Source of the DNA: an uncultured Colwellia sp. | GTDB taxonomy: Bacteria; Pseudomonadota; Gammaproteobacteria; Enterobacterales; Alteromonadaceae | Reading direction: 5' to 3' | Assembly: GCA_913058145.1 (NCBI GenBank) | Contig: CAJXQM010000002.1 | Location: 62,001-126,000, forward strand | Length of the DNA: 64,000 bases | Shown: piece by piece, positions 35,560-45,579 of the stretch | Numbering within the stretch: position 1 is the stretch's first letter | Layout: every line of letters starts with the position of its first letter | The notes under the pieces: generated by a model | Seen by the model: the letters and a program-made list of their open reading frames with translations, nothing else | Database searches by the model: none | Told to the model about the DNA's origin: nothing | Translations under genes and position numbers: made by a program

Positions 35560-36450
35560 CTATCCCATAATAATTGAAATTGATAAAAATAAAGGAGTTA
35601 AAATGGTTACTGCTACATTCGCGCTAAGATACTTAGGGTGTTCTCCGATTTTTTCTTTATATTTTAAAGCTCCTAGAAAGGTAAATAACGCTAATGGCAT
35701 TGGAGTTAAAGCAACAAGACTTAACATGGGGAGATAGCCGAAGCTAACATATATAATAATCGCTAGTATGCTCGCCAACGCGAAAGCACCATAAACGTTA
35801 GTACTGTGATTTACGCCATAGGATATAGGAAAATGCCTACGACCAACCTTTCGATCTGCCTCTATATCAGGGTATTGATTAAGCAATAATAAATTATTGA
35901 CTAAAAAAAATGGAATGACACCCACTAGTAAAGAGATAGCCCAATATTCCCCAACTAATACAAATTGAGTACCTATCACCATCAAAAAGCCAAAACCAAG
36001 CCCCGGAGCTATCAAACAGAGTAACGGGTTTTTATTAATCCATTGGGTATATGTCGCTACAATTAACAGCCCTAGTATGCCAAGAGGCAAAATTTCGGCG
36101 CCATAAAGCCAATAGAAATAGCCGCCAATTAATATCATCAGTAATAGACAAGTAACAGCCAAAATTAAAACATGAGAGCTTAATTCTGGCTGTTGAGGTA
36201 ACCCCCCGCTACCGCCACTAAAGTCTGTTTTTTTGGTCATCAAATCTAAACCACTTTTAAAATCTAAATACTCGTTTAGGCTATTAACACTAACATGAGC
36301 TAAAAGAGCGCCAATAAAGGCTAAAAACAAAGATAAAAAATTAATGCTTTCGGGGCTTGCAATAACAACACTAGCACCTAATAAAATACACATTGGTGTT
36401 AAAATTAAAAAAGGCAGTCTTATAGATAACAAAACAGCTTTATATTTCAT
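35560..36450 (-). CDS. UbiA family prenyltransferase (MenA-like)
   Basis: 296 residues, eight or nine TM helices. Both Asp-rich motifs are present: NEYLDFKSGLD, with the downstream KKTDFSGGSGGLP, and QYPDIEADRKVGRRH. This motif layout is close to 1,4-dihydroxy-2-naphthoate polyprenyltransferase, which makes demethylmenaquinone, but no men genes are adjacent. Integral inner membrane. It reads alone from an ATG. The general family is clear; menaquinone rather than another aromatic acceptor is inference. Confidence 0.8.
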   Translation of the reverse strand: MKYKAVLLSIRLPFLILTPMCILLGASVVIASPESINFLSLFLAFIGALLAHVSVNSLNEYLDFKSGLDLMTKKTDFSGGSGGLPQQPELSSHVLILAVTCLLLMILIGGYFYWLYGAEILPLGILGLLIVATYTQWINKNPLLCLIAPGLGFGFLMVIGTQFVLVGEYWAISLLVGVIPFFLVNNLLLLNQYPDIEADRKVGRRHFPISYGVNHSTNVYGAFALASILAIIIYVSFGYLPMLSLVALTPMPLALFTFLGALKYKEKIGEHPKYLSANVAVTILTPLFLSISIIMG

Positions 36451-36485
36451 TTTTTTCCCATATAATTTAATAAAACATCCATTTA

Positions 36486-36523
36486 ATTAGTGTTTTACAT
36501 AGTTATTAGTGTTTTACATAGTT
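36486..36523. repeat. Two exact 19-bp tandem repeats
   Basis: ATTAGTGTTTTACATAGTT occurs twice back to back, with a partial third copy (ATTAG), in the divergent spacer between the ubiA-like and methyltransferase genes. It may be regulatory or just slippage. Confidence 0.8.
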
Positions 36524-36724
36524 ATTAGCCCTGTAGCATAATGCATTTTTATTGAAGACATAGATAAAATAATAATACTTCACATATAAATCCAACGACA
36601 TCAGCTGACTGTTGTTTAATCATTATACATATAACCAGTAATGTTACGTTGTTCATCAAGATATTGATATTTGATTAGATAATTACCTATAGTTGTGATA
36701 AAAAGAAAAAAATAAGGAAGTATA

Positions 36725-37327
36725 ATGTCAGATTTATTTAATGAAAAAGCTAAAGATTGGGATGCTAGTGAGAGGAAAAAGTTGATTTCATCAGCAGTAG
36801 GCTCATCAATATTAAAACATGTCCCTTTACACCAACAAATGGATGTTATGGATTTTGGTGCAGGAACGGGGTTAATTAGCGCTCATGTTGTCCCGTTTGT
36901 GCATAAAATTGTCGCGGTAGATATATCTAAAGCAATGCTTGATAAGCTCACTGCAAAACCAACATTACAGGGTAAGGTTGAAGCCGTCTGTCAGGATATT
37001 ACTGATAAACCTATAGATGCCAAGTTTGATTTAATAATAAGTGCAATGGCAGTACATCATGTAGAAAACACATCTAAACTAATAAACACCTTTTATGAGC
37101 ATTTAAAGCCGGGTGCAAAAGTGGCATTGGCAGATCTTGATAAAGAGGATGGTAGTTTTCACCCTGAAGGTAGTGAAGGTGTGTTTCATTGCGGTTTTGA
37201 GCGTAATGAGCTGCAAACGTTATTAGAAAATAATGGCTTTGATAATATCCAATTTTTTACTGTCCACGTAATAAATAAAAAGGAAAAAGAGTACCCTGTA
37301 TTTTTGGTTGTGGCGACTAAATGTTAA
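36725..37327 (+). CDS. Class I SAM-dependent methyltransferase
   Basis: 200 residues. The SAM motif I is MDFGAGTGLISAHV, the acidic motif II is VAVDISKAML, and motif III region LIISAMAVHHVEN and PGAKVALADLDKED follow. It is a small soluble methyltransferase of the Methyltransf_11/25 type, substrate unknown. It diverges from the prenyltransferase gene; a role in quinone methylation is possible but not supported by any specific motif. ATG start preceded by AAGGAAG. Confidence 0.82.
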   Translation: MSDLFNEKAKDWDASERKKLISSAVGSSILKHVPLHQQMDVMDFGAGTGLISAHVVPFVHKIVAVDISKAMLDKLTAKPTLQGKVEAVCQDITDKPIDAKFDLIISAMAVHHVENTSKLINTFYEHLKPGAKVALADLDKEDGSFHPEGSEGVFHCGFERNELQTLLENNGFDNIQFFTVHVINKKEKEYPVFLVVATKC

Positions 37328-37556
37328 TTATGTAGGCTGAATAAAAAAGAAGAAATGATATTACATAAATGAAACAACTCTCAAACACGATTTTAAACTT
37401 CGCAAGAAACTTATTAATCAAACACCTTTATGTAGTATTATTTTATTGGTAGTATTTACTCTGCTGAGGTATTCATCTCTCAATTTCAAGCTATTATTTT
37501 ATATAAAAAATCAATAACAACTATCTATAACAACAAGACTCACTGACGAAGATAAA

Positions 37557-39350
37557 ATGAAAACAAAACGTAAAACTCTTTTTTGGCAGTTATACCCCTC
37601 TTTTTTAATGATTTCATTTATCTCATTGCTCGCCATTGTAATGATTGCTCTTTGGTCATTTAAATCCTTCTATTACCAAGAACGTGCTGACGACTTAGAA
37701 ATAAGAGCAAAAATATTAACACCTGAATTTTCTCGGCTTATTCAAGCTAAAAATTATCAAGCAATTCAAAATAAATCTCAAAAACTCGGTGACGAATCAT
37801 CAACACGAATTACTATTATTTTACCATCAGGACAAATAATTGGAGATAATAAAAAAGATCCCGCGACAATGGATAATCATAAAAATCGTCCTGAAATTGA
37901 ACAAGCAATACTTAACGGTAAAGGTTTATCAACAAGGTATGGTCACACACTAGCCATAGACTCAATGTATTTTGCGATGCCTATAATCGCAGAAGACAAA
38001 ATGATTGGCCTAATGAGAACATCTACCCCTTTATATACACTACAAAATGCCTTGTGGAGTATTTATTATAAGGTATCGTTGGGCTTTTTTATTCTCATTA
38101 TCATTACCGCATTTGCTAGTTGGTGGATGTCAAAATCGTTAGTTAGACCACTGGAAATAATCAAAGTACAAGCGCAACGATTAGCCAAAGGTGATTTTTC
38201 AAGTCGCGTGCAATTAAGGTCAAACGACTCACTTGAATCTGAACAATTAGGCCAAGCATTTAACGAAATTGCCATTCAATTAAATCAACGTATTGAAATC
38301 ATTCGTAATCAGAGGAACGAGCAAGAAGCCGTTTTTTCTAGTATGGTTGAAGGGGTTATTGCCGTTGACAGTAGTGAAAACGTGCTTCGTATTAACCAAG
38401 CAGCCTATAATATATTGAAAATTTCAGAAAAAAACATTGAAGGTATAAAATTAAAAAATGTTATTGATAACATTGAACTACATAACCTTATTTTATTTGC
38501 CTTACAACAAGATATGCCTGTAGGGCAAGAAATAATAGTTCACCGTGACGTTGAGCATGAACAGGTGTTACTTGCCCAATCAGCACCTTTACTTGATATA
38601 CATAAAAATAAATGTGGCACCCTTATAGTATTTAATGACATAACCAAACTAAAAGAGTTTGAATTACAAAGAAAAGAATTTGTTGCCAATGTATCGCACG
38701 AACTTAGAACGCCTCTTACCGCTATCCAAGGTCTTTCTGAAACAATAATAGAATTCCCTGATTTACCCCAAGATAAAAGAGCTTATTTTATTGATGTTAT
38801 ACATACACATTCTATTCGCTTAGAAAGTATTATTGAAAATTTATTAACCTTATCAAGAATAGAAAAAGAAACAGAAATTGATGAAATTAACCTTGTAGAT
38901 GAATCTATTACTTTAGCGTTAAGTAACGCTATCTTTCTTTGTAAAGATAAAGCGTTAAAGAGAAATATTGACATTATTTTAAACAACGCCGAAGAGATAA
39001 CATTTAAACACAACTCTTCGTTGATAGAACAAGCAATTATCAATCTTCTAAACAATGCAATTAAGTACAGTAATGGCAACAGCGAAATAAAAATAACAGT
39101 GATTAAGCTTGACCATGAAATTAAAATAAGTGTTGAAGACAAAGGCAGTGGTATTCCCGAAGAACATTTATCACGATTATTTGAACGTTTTTATCGCGTA
39201 GACAAAGCACGTAGTCGGCAGTTAGGCGGAACAGGATTAGGCTTATCTATTGTCAAACATATTGCATTAGCTCACAAAGGCACGGTAACAGTGAGTAGCA
39301 AAATAAATAAAGGCAGTGTTTTTTCCTTAACATTGCCATTAGAAAGGTAA
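37557..39350 (+). CDS. PhoR/WalK-like membrane sensor histidine kinase (orphan)
   Basis: 597 residues. TM1 (about 10-32), a periplasmic sensor region, TM2 (about 175-198), HAMP, a PAS domain (EAVFSSMVEGVIAVDS), HisKA with the phospho-His near residue 380 (FVANVSHELRTPL) and a HATPase domain (LNNAIKYS, EDKGSGIP, GGTGLGLSIVKHI). It would phosphorylate an OmpR/PhoB-type response regulator, but none is encoded next to it. The periplasmic domain resembles PhoR proteins of the long type rather than E. coli PhoR. Its signal is unknown. Confidence 0.85.
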   Translation: MKTKRKTLFWQLYPSFLMISFISLLAIVMIALWSFKSFYYQERADDLEIRAKILTPEFSRLIQAKNYQAIQNKSQKLGDESSTRITIILPSGQIIGDNKKDPATMDNHKNRPEIEQAILNGKGLSTRYGHTLAIDSMYFAMPIIAEDKMIGLMRTSTPLYTLQNALWSIYYKVSLGFFILIIITAFASWWMSKSLVRPLEIIKVQAQRLAKGDFSSRVQLRSNDSLESEQLGQAFNEIAIQLNQRIEIIRNQRNEQEAVFSSMVEGVIAVDSSENVLRINQAAYNILKISEKNIEGIKLKNVIDNIELHNLILFALQQDMPVGQEIIVHRDVEHEQVLLAQSAPLLDIHKNKCGTLIVFNDITKLKEFELQRKEFVANVSHELRTPLTAIQGLSETIIEFPDLPQDKRAYFIDVIHTHSIRLESIIENLLTLSRIEKETEIDEINLVDESITLALSNAIFLCKDKALKRNIDIILNNAEEITFKHNSSLIEQAIINLLNNAIKYSNGNSEIKITVIKLDHEIKISVEDKGSGIPEEHLSRLFERFYRVDKARSRQLGGTGLGLSIVKHIALAHKGTVTVSSKINKGSVFSLTLPLER

Positions 39351-39430
39351 ACTAAGTTACATTGCATTAAGTTAAGTGAAAATTCGGTACATTCAATCAA
39401 TTAACAGTATAAATATTAAGGTAAAAACAT

Positions 39431-39952
39431 ATGCTTTATCAGTTGGGTAAACTTGCTCCAAACATTTCAAAAAGCTGTTTTATCGCACCAAATGCCAGTG
39501 TAATAGGCAATGTAGAGTTAGGTGACAATGCCAGTGTTTGGTTTAATGTGGTAATCCGTGCCGATACAGCACAAATCAAAATAGGGAAAAACTCAAATAT
39601 TCAAGACGGGAGTATTTTGCATGTTGATGAAGGTTTTCCCATTACCATTGATCAAAATGTCACTATAGGTCATAAAGTCATGCTACACGGCTGCTCTATA
39701 GATGAAGGCAGTTTAATTGGAATGAATGCTGTGGTGCTAAATGGTGCTAAAATTGGCAAAAATTGTTTAGTGGGTGCGAATGCGTTGGTGACAGAAAACA
39801 TGATCATTCCTGACGGTAGTTTAGTCTTAGGCTCGCCAGCAAAAGTCATTAAACAACTCGGTGAAAAAGCTAAACTAAAGATCGCAGAAGGCGCTGCTCA
39901 TTATGTTAATAATAATATTCGATATAAGAAAGAGTTAACACAAATAGGCTGA
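39431..39952 (+). CDS. Gamma-type carbonic anhydrase family protein (YrdA-like)
   Basis: 173 residues of left-handed beta-helix hexapeptide repeats (NASVIGNVELGDNASVWFN). The zinc histidines are in SILHVD, TIGHKVM and MLHGCSI, and the conserved active-site Arg lies in VIRADTAQIKIG. Trimeric cytosolic protein; many YrdA-like members lack measurable carbonic anhydrase activity, so the catalytic role is uncertain. Monocistronic, ATG start. Confidence 0.9.
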   Translation: MLYQLGKLAPNISKSCFIAPNASVIGNVELGDNASVWFNVVIRADTAQIKIGKNSNIQDGSILHVDEGFPITIDQNVTIGHKVMLHGCSIDEGSLIGMNAVVLNGAKIGKNCLVGANALVTENMIIPDGSLVLGSPAKVIKQLGEKAKLKIAEGAAHYVNNNIRYKKELTQIG

Positions 39953-40194
39953 TTTATTTTACTCAAGCGATTCTTAGAACGGGCTAAAAACAATTTAGAC
40001 AAGGTTTTGATTGTGGAGCACGGTTGTTCCATGGATAAAGTATAAATCGTTTTTTTCTCCCACTAAAGCATGCACGTTAAATGGTCACGAGTATAAATGA
40101 AAAAGTTGATGAAACTAACAATACCATGTCAACTACGATATATTTGTTAAATCCGTTTGTTATCTTTTACCAATAGGTTGTATAAATTAGCGTA

Positions 40195-41319
40195 ATGAAA
40201 ACTGAATTTGTAAACTCTATCGATAAAATTAATGAATTAACTTGGCAATCATTAGCTGACTCTAGCTCGCCATTTATAAACTATCAATTGTTTAAAGCCT
40301 TAGAACACAGCCAATCCGTTTGCAGTAAACAAGGTTGGCAACCACACCATTTGTTATGGTCAAAGTCCAACAATGTACGTGCAATACTTCCTATGTATAT
40401 CAAACAGCACTCGTGGGGGGAATATGTATTCGACTGGGCATGGGCTGAAGCTTACCAAAAAAATAATGAACCTTATTATCCAAAATTAGTGGCAACAATC
40501 CCTTTTACACCAATATATACAACTAAGCTAATAACAAGTGATATAGAGCTACCCAAGGTGTTTTCTGTGCTAACCGAGCACTGCCTAGATCAAAATATTA
40601 ATAGTTGGCATATTTTGTATGCGCAAGATATCCCTAAAGAATCACTAAGTTCAAACAATGTATTTCAGCGTAATACCGTACAATTTCACTGGTTCAATCA
40701 TCAGTATCACGATTTTAGTCACTTTTTATCTAAGTTTACCGCACGAAAAAGAAAAAATGTAAAAAAAGAGCGCCTTGCGATCTCACAACAAAATATAAAA
40801 GTACGACAAATTTTGGGTAAAGATATAACTCCACAAGAGCTATCTTTTTTTTACTTAACTTACCAATTAACGTATGTAAAACGTGGGCATTCACCCCATT
40901 TAACAGCTGATTTTTTTGCTCGTGCCCTAACGTCGCTTCCTGATAATATTTTATTAGTGATTGCCAGCATTGACGGCGATGATATAGCCTGTGCCTGGTT
41001 TTTCTTTGACGAGCACCAGCTTTATGGCCGATATTGGGGGTGTACACAAACGCAAAACAATCTTCATTTCGAACTTTGTTACTATCAAGGGATTGAATTT
41101 TGCATTGAGCATAAGCTACAAGTGTTTAATCCCGGAGCGCAAGGCGAACATAAAATTCAACGTGGTTTTGAGCCGGTATTAACTCACTCCTATCATTGGA
41201 TAAAACATCTAGGATTTAGACCGGCCATACAGCAGTTTTGCCTAGAAGAACAACAACAGATGCAGCGCTATTTAAAGCATTGCCAACAATTTTTACCGTT
41301 TAAAGTTGAAAAAAGTTAA
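40195..41319 (+). CDS. FemAB/GNAT-like N-acetyltransferase family protein (PF04339 type)
   Basis: 374 residues. The pattern matches the FemAB-like DUF482 family: SSPFINYQLFKALEHSQSVCSKQGWQPHHLLW, then the KFTARKRKNVKKER segment. The LYGRYWGCT and FNPGAQGEHKIQRGFEP blocks near the C-terminus are diagnostic. These proteins have two GNAT folds and are often annotated as peptidoglycan-biosynthesis-like, without proven substrates. Followed 76 bp later by a DUF938 gene, possibly co-transcribed. Confidence 0.82.
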   Translation: MKTEFVNSIDKINELTWQSLADSSSPFINYQLFKALEHSQSVCSKQGWQPHHLLWSKSNNVRAILPMYIKQHSWGEYVFDWAWAEAYQKNNEPYYPKLVATIPFTPIYTTKLITSDIELPKVFSVLTEHCLDQNINSWHILYAQDIPKESLSSNNVFQRNTVQFHWFNHQYHDFSHFLSKFTARKRKNVKKERLAISQQNIKVRQILGKDITPQELSFFYLTYQLTYVKRGHSPHLTADFFARALTSLPDNILLVIASIDGDDIACAWFFFDEHQLYGRYWGCTQTQNNLHFELCYYQGIEFCIEHKLQVFNPGAQGEHKIQRGFEPVLTHSYHWIKHLGFRPAIQQFCLEEQQQMQRYLKHCQQFLPFKVEKS

Positions 41320-41394
41320 TTTATCGTTATTAAAATTAGAACCCTTAATTAAACTAATGGGTATTACAGTAAACGTTAAAAAGTTAGAAAAACA

Positions 41395-42000
41395 ATGATA
41401 AAGCCATTTTCACAAGCGTGTGAAAACAATAAACAGCCTATACTCGACATATTAACTCGCGTATTCGTCAATCAAGCACATGTCTTAGAAATAGGATCAG
41501 GCACAGGACAACATGCCGTTTATTTTGCAAAAAACTTGCCTTTTCTTACCTGGCAAACTAGTGATTTATCAATTAATCATGAGGCTATTAATCAGTGGAT
41601 AGGTGACCTTCCCCCACCGAACATTAAACGACCATTAGTGATCGATTTAGCAGGCGTTCATGCATTAGCTGAAAACATAGATGCCCTATTCACGGCTAAT
41701 ACCTTGCATATAATTAGTTGGCCACTAGTACAAAAATTTTTCAAACTGGTAGAAAAACTTTTAGCCACAAACGGAGTACTATGCATTTATGGACCATTTA
41801 ACTACCAAGGTAAATACACTAGCGAAAGCAATGCTAACTTTGACCTTTGGCTAAAAGCTCGAGATAAAAATAGTGGTATTCGTGATTTTGAAGCCGTTTG
41901 TCAATTAGCGACAAAGGCAGGTCTATCTTTAAAAGAAGATGTCAATATGCCTGCAAACAACCGAATGTTGATATTTAACACAACAGGTTCAAAAATATGA
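41395..42000 (+). CDS. DUF938 family SAM-dependent methyltransferase
   Basis: 201 residues. The DUF938 start pattern FSQACENNKQPILDIL and motif I VLEIGSGTGQHAVYFA are clear; FDLWLKARDKNSGIRDFEAV and NNRMLIFNTT at the C-terminus complete the family signature. Substrate unknown. It follows the FemAB-like gene on the same strand. Confidence 0.88.
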   Translation: MIKPFSQACENNKQPILDILTRVFVNQAHVLEIGSGTGQHAVYFAKNLPFLTWQTSDLSINHEAINQWIGDLPPPNIKRPLVIDLAGVHALAENIDALFTANTLHIISWPLVQKFFKLVEKLLATNGVLCIYGPFNYQGKYTSESNANFDLWLKARDKNSGIRDFEAVCQLATKAGLSLKEDVNMPANNRMLIFNTTGSKI

Positions 42001-42195
42001 TTCATCCTAAAGCATGTTGATAGAAAAATTTTATCTTGAAAAATGAACATTAATCACAACAACTACTTTATTTACCCCTTACGGCTAAGATGCAGGTTGC
42101 GAATTTAATTCACTCAAATAACAAAAACCACCATCGATAAACCATTATTTAATCAGACATCAAATACCTATTATTTTAAATCAACATTACTATAA

Positions 42196-43206
42196 TTAAC
42201 TGATTTTCTTATGCCCAAAAAATGCGATTACTGACTTTTCAATATACGCATAAAGCTTTACAGGAAGTAACTTAAGCCATGCATTCAAGAAAGTAATACA
42301 CGTTCTACTCGGTTCTTGAGATAATATCCGTAGATCGCAATATAATGCTTGATGAATTAACGTTAACCCTGCGATTCGACTACTACTTTTGATAGCTCTA
42401 CGTGCCAAGTAACGAAGTTGAAAAGCTTTTGCCAACGTGTAATGTTTTTTGAAAAATTCAGGGTCTCTAAAATAATTTTGGCTCACTGCATGTTTCCAAT
42501 TGTGCAATCGTTTTTCTAAATTTACACAGAATCCCTCTTCATCCACACGATAATAGGTTAATGGTTCAATAATACCTTCGAATTTCCATTGTGTGGTAAG
42601 CGCAATTCTTGTCCACAACTCTATATCTTGCGATTGTCGTAAACTTTCATCAAAATACATTTTTCGATATTTATCCTGATTAAGTCCAAAATATCCGATA
42701 TCGTTTAACAACGACCGCCTTATAACGGCCACAGAACCATTTCCAACCGGATTATGACAAAAAACATCTTGTTTACTGACATTGGTAAGTTTTGGAAATT
42801 GCCCCACACCGAGAAGTTGACTTTCTTCATCAACAAATAATGATGGGCAATAACTAACGCCAACGTCTGGATGGGTATTTAAATGGTGAAGGTGTTTTGA
42901 TAATTTTTCTGGAGCCCAATAATCATCGGCATCAAGCAATGCAACATAAAAACCTCGCGAGACCTCTATGCCTGTATTTCGAGCACCAGATAACCCACTA
43001 TTTTTTTGTTGGATGAGACGTATCCGATGATCCTCAAATTGCTCTATTAACCTCAGCGTATCATCGGCACAACCATCATCAACTAAAATCAATTCAAAAT
43101 TATGATAAGTTTGTGCCAAAACAGATTGAATACTCTGTTCAATATACTTTTCACCATTAATTATAGGTATCACTACTGAAATCATAGGTAGGGGATTAAT
43201 ATTCAT
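42196..43206 (-). CDS. Family 2 glycosyltransferase
   Basis: 336 residues. A GT-A domain has ISVVIPIINGEKYIEQSIQSVL, the VDDGCADDT nucleotide-binding Asp pair, NSGLSGARNTGIE and the metal-binding LLDADDYW. The C-terminal part holds an SQDIELWTRIA catalytic-base region and a helical tail. Inverting transferase acting on the cytosolic face in glycan assembly. It lies 33 bp downstream of a small membrane protein, on the edge of the exopolysaccharide locus, and is likely part of it. Confidence 0.87.
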   Translation of the reverse strand: MNINPLPMISVVIPIINGEKYIEQSIQSVLAQTYHNFELILVDDGCADDTLRLIEQFEDHRIRLIQQKNSGLSGARNTGIEVSRGFYVALLDADDYWAPEKLSKHLHHLNTHPDVGVSYCPSLFVDEESQLLGVGQFPKLTNVSKQDVFCHNPVGNGSVAVIRRSLLNDIGYFGLNQDKYRKMYFDESLRQSQDIELWTRIALTTQWKFEGIIEPLTYYRVDEEGFCVNLEKRLHNWKHAVSQNYFRDPEFFKKHYTLAKAFQLRYLARRAIKSSSRIAGLTLIHQALYCDLRILSQEPSRTCITFLNAWLKLLPVKLYAYIEKSVIAFFGHKKIS

Positions 43207-43239
43207 GAAATTTTCTTCCGTTAAATAATTACATTAAAA

Positions 43240-43626
43240 TTAAAACTCTAGTTTGTATTGCGTCACCAAAATAAAGCGTAAAACGCCATCCAAGGCTGCT
43301 AAAAAGTAAACAATGGTAAAATACATAGCTTGTTCTGGTGTTAAAATAACAAGCATTGAGACAGTAATAAGCAGAAAAACTAATCGTGTTATAGTTTCAT
43401 TGGTGTAGGAACCTTTTGCCTGCTCAAAGATGCAATAGGTATTAACGATGATGATGGGTAACGCGGCTAATACAGCAATGATGATTATTCTAGCAATTTT
43501 GGCAAATATTTGAGCGCAAAACAACCAAGCTGCATTAGAGTGAAATTGAAAATAAGGTTGTAAACTTTGCTTTAAGCGACTGAATCCCATAAGAACTGAC
43601 CTGAAATATTTAACGTTATGACGCAT
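43240..43626 (-). CDS. Small membrane protein of unknown function
   Basis: 128 residues with three or four hydrophobic helices (IARIIIIAVLAALPIIIVNTY, RLVFLLITVSMLVILTPE, YFTIVYFLAALDGVLRFI). I do not recognise the family. Upstream of and probably co-transcribed with the GT2 gene, and adjacent to the sigma-54 response regulator, it may belong to the biofilm locus. Confidence 0.55.
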   Translation of the reverse strand: MRHNVKYFRSVLMGFSRLKQSLQPYFQFHSNAAWLFCAQIFAKIARIIIIAVLAALPIIIVNTYCIFEQAKGSYTNETITRLVFLLITVSMLVILTPEQAMYFTIVYFLAALDGVLRFILVTQYKLEF

Positions 43627-43791
43627 CCTAACGTTAAGTATTCAAGATCTATTCCAATATTAAAAAATAAAACCAACTCTTTGTATTTATTAGTTATTAT
43701 ATAAAAAAGAACATATACCAATGCTGCGTGTTAACCTCTTTTCGCATTGTGCCACTCTAGTGGGTATTCATTTGAAATTTAAAAACAACGA

Positions 43792-45255
43792 CTATTCAGC
43801 AGTTTCAGTTTCCCATTGTTGAATTTTTCTATACAACGTTGAAGGGCTTACCCCAAGTTCACTAGCCGCTTTTACAATATTATCCTGGCAAACTAGGATG
43901 GCTTGCTCTATCGCATAACGTTCAACTTTTTCTAAAGAAATGATTTCTGTATCCGTTTGGTTACCATTATTTGGTTTAGTACTCTTTTGACCTTGCACAC
44001 CATAGAGTGACTTTTCCTTGGATAAAATAGACACTGAACTTGATGGATTAAAATGCCGCGTTAGCTGTTGTTTTAAAATGGTATCTGAAATCAACGGCCC
44101 TTCAGACATAACCACCGCACTGTGAATAATATTTTGTAGCTGGCGAACATTACCAGGCCAAGGGTAATCATTTATCAGTTTTTCCCCCATAAAAGAAAAT
44201 CCTGCAAAACCTTTACCTTCAATTTTACTGTAGTGGCTCAAAAAATGCGTAGCAAGTTGTATGGTGTCATTACCTCGCTCACATAAAGGCGGTAAAAATA
44301 TTGATATGACATTGAGTCGATAAAATAAATCTTCTCGTAATTTATGTTCCGCTATTGCGATGTATGGATCTCTATTGGTTGCACAAATAAACCGTATATC
44401 TACTTGCTCTACTTTACCACTCCCGACCCGTTGAAACTGGCCTGTTTGAATAAAACGCAGTAATTTAGCCTGTAAATTAATATCCATTTCACCAATCTCA
44501 TCTAGAAACAAACTTCCTCCATCGGCAAGTGTGGCAGCACCATTTCTATTGGATATGGCACCAGAAAAAGCCCCTTTTATATGTCCAAAAATTTCTGACT
44601 CCATTAGTTCTGATGGAATTGCTGCGCAATTAAGTGCAACAAAACTATTTTTACTTCTGTTACTTAAACGGTGAATTGCTTGCGCGGCAACTTCCTTACC
44701 TGAACCGCTGGGGCCGGTAATAAAAACTGAGGCATTACTTGAAGAACATTGTTCAATACAAGAGTAGACAAATTGCATAGGGACTGAATCACCAATAAAT
44801 CCCTCAAACTTTGTTTTACGGTATTGCTGAAATTGATCAATTGTGCGGCGCATTAGCGTTCGCTCAGCTAATATTTGTTGTAATTCCAGCGCCTGTTTCA
44901 GGGTAATAATTAAATCATTATTATCCCAAGGTTTTTTCAGATACCCCCATACACGTCCTTGATTTATTGCAGATAAAACCATACTCATATCATTACAACC
45001 GGTTAATACAATACGTACTGTTTCAGGTGATAATTTAGCTACTTTTTCAAGTAATTGAATGCCATCCATCTTGGGCATTTTCATATCAGATACAATCACA
45101 TCAACCGGAAGCTTAGCAAATACTTCAAGTGCCAAAGCTCCACTTTCTGCAGTAATAATGTCTGCGTCTAATTTACTCGCAACACGTTTAAGAGAACTTA
45201 GTATTAACTTTTCATCATCAACAAATAAAATTCTCAGTTTATTCATGTTTTTCAT
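43792..45255 (-). CDS. SypG/NtrC-like sigma-54-dependent response regulator
   Basis: About 487 residues from the ATG at 45255 (AGGG 6 nt upstream; the track's GTG adds 17 residues). The REC domain has phospho-acceptor Asp57 (VSDMKMPKMDG). The AAA+ domain has GPSGSGKEV and GGSLFLDEIGEMD, and a C-terminal Fis-type HTH ends QDNIVKAASELGVSPSTLYRKIQQ. The sigma-54 contact loop reads GAFSGA instead of GAFTGA, a conservative change. It is divergent from the REC/H-NOX/kinase operon and at the head of a polysaccharide locus with several -24/-12 promoters. It is the obvious activator of that locus. Confidence 0.87.
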   Translation of the reverse strand: MKNMNKLRILFVDDEKLILSSLKRVASKLDADIITAESGALALEVFAKLPVDVIVSDMKMPKMDGIQLLEKVAKLSPETVRIVLTGCNDMSMVLSAINQGRVWGYLKKPWDNNDLIITLKQALELQQILAERTLMRRTIDQFQQYRKTKFEGFIGDSVPMQFVYSCIEQCSSSNASVFITGPSGSGKEVAAQAIHRLSNRSKNSFVALNCAAIPSELMESEIFGHIKGAFSGAISNRNGAATLADGGSLFLDEIGEMDINLQAKLLRFIQTGQFQRVGSGKVEQVDIRFICATNRDPYIAIAEHKLREDLFYRLNVISIFLPPLCERGNDTIQLATHFLSHYSKIEGKGFAGFSFMGEKLINDYPWPGNVRQLQNIIHSAVVMSEGPLISDTILKQQLTRHFNPSSSVSILSKEKSLYGVQGQKSTKPNNGNQTDTEIISLEKVERYAIEQAILVCQDNIVKAASELGVSPSTLYRKIQQWETETAE

Positions 45256-45579
45256 ATCACACCCTAGTAAAGTCCATATTACATAATTTTTTTGAAAATC
45301 AATCACATCCCTGTTTAGGTGAATAAAGTTACTTTAGTATTATTTATTCTGATATATTTATTACTGATTACAACATATGATATTTTAGCTCATAATTATT
45401 GTCGCGGTAAAAATTAACAGGAAAAACTCAATACTACATAAATAAAACCTTATCACTAAAAACCTAAATCAATGAAATAATAGCGTAAATTTTACTTTTT
45501 GCTTTGTTTTATAATAAAATGATAAAAATATGTATCCTATAAAGATTATAGTATTGAGTGAATAAACAAGGATGAACAG

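Noticed and set aside
43627-43791. Sigma-54 promoter for the GT2/small membrane protein pair
   Set aside because: TGGCACA and TGGTATA occur on the minus strand, but neither has a GC at the required 12-bp spacing.
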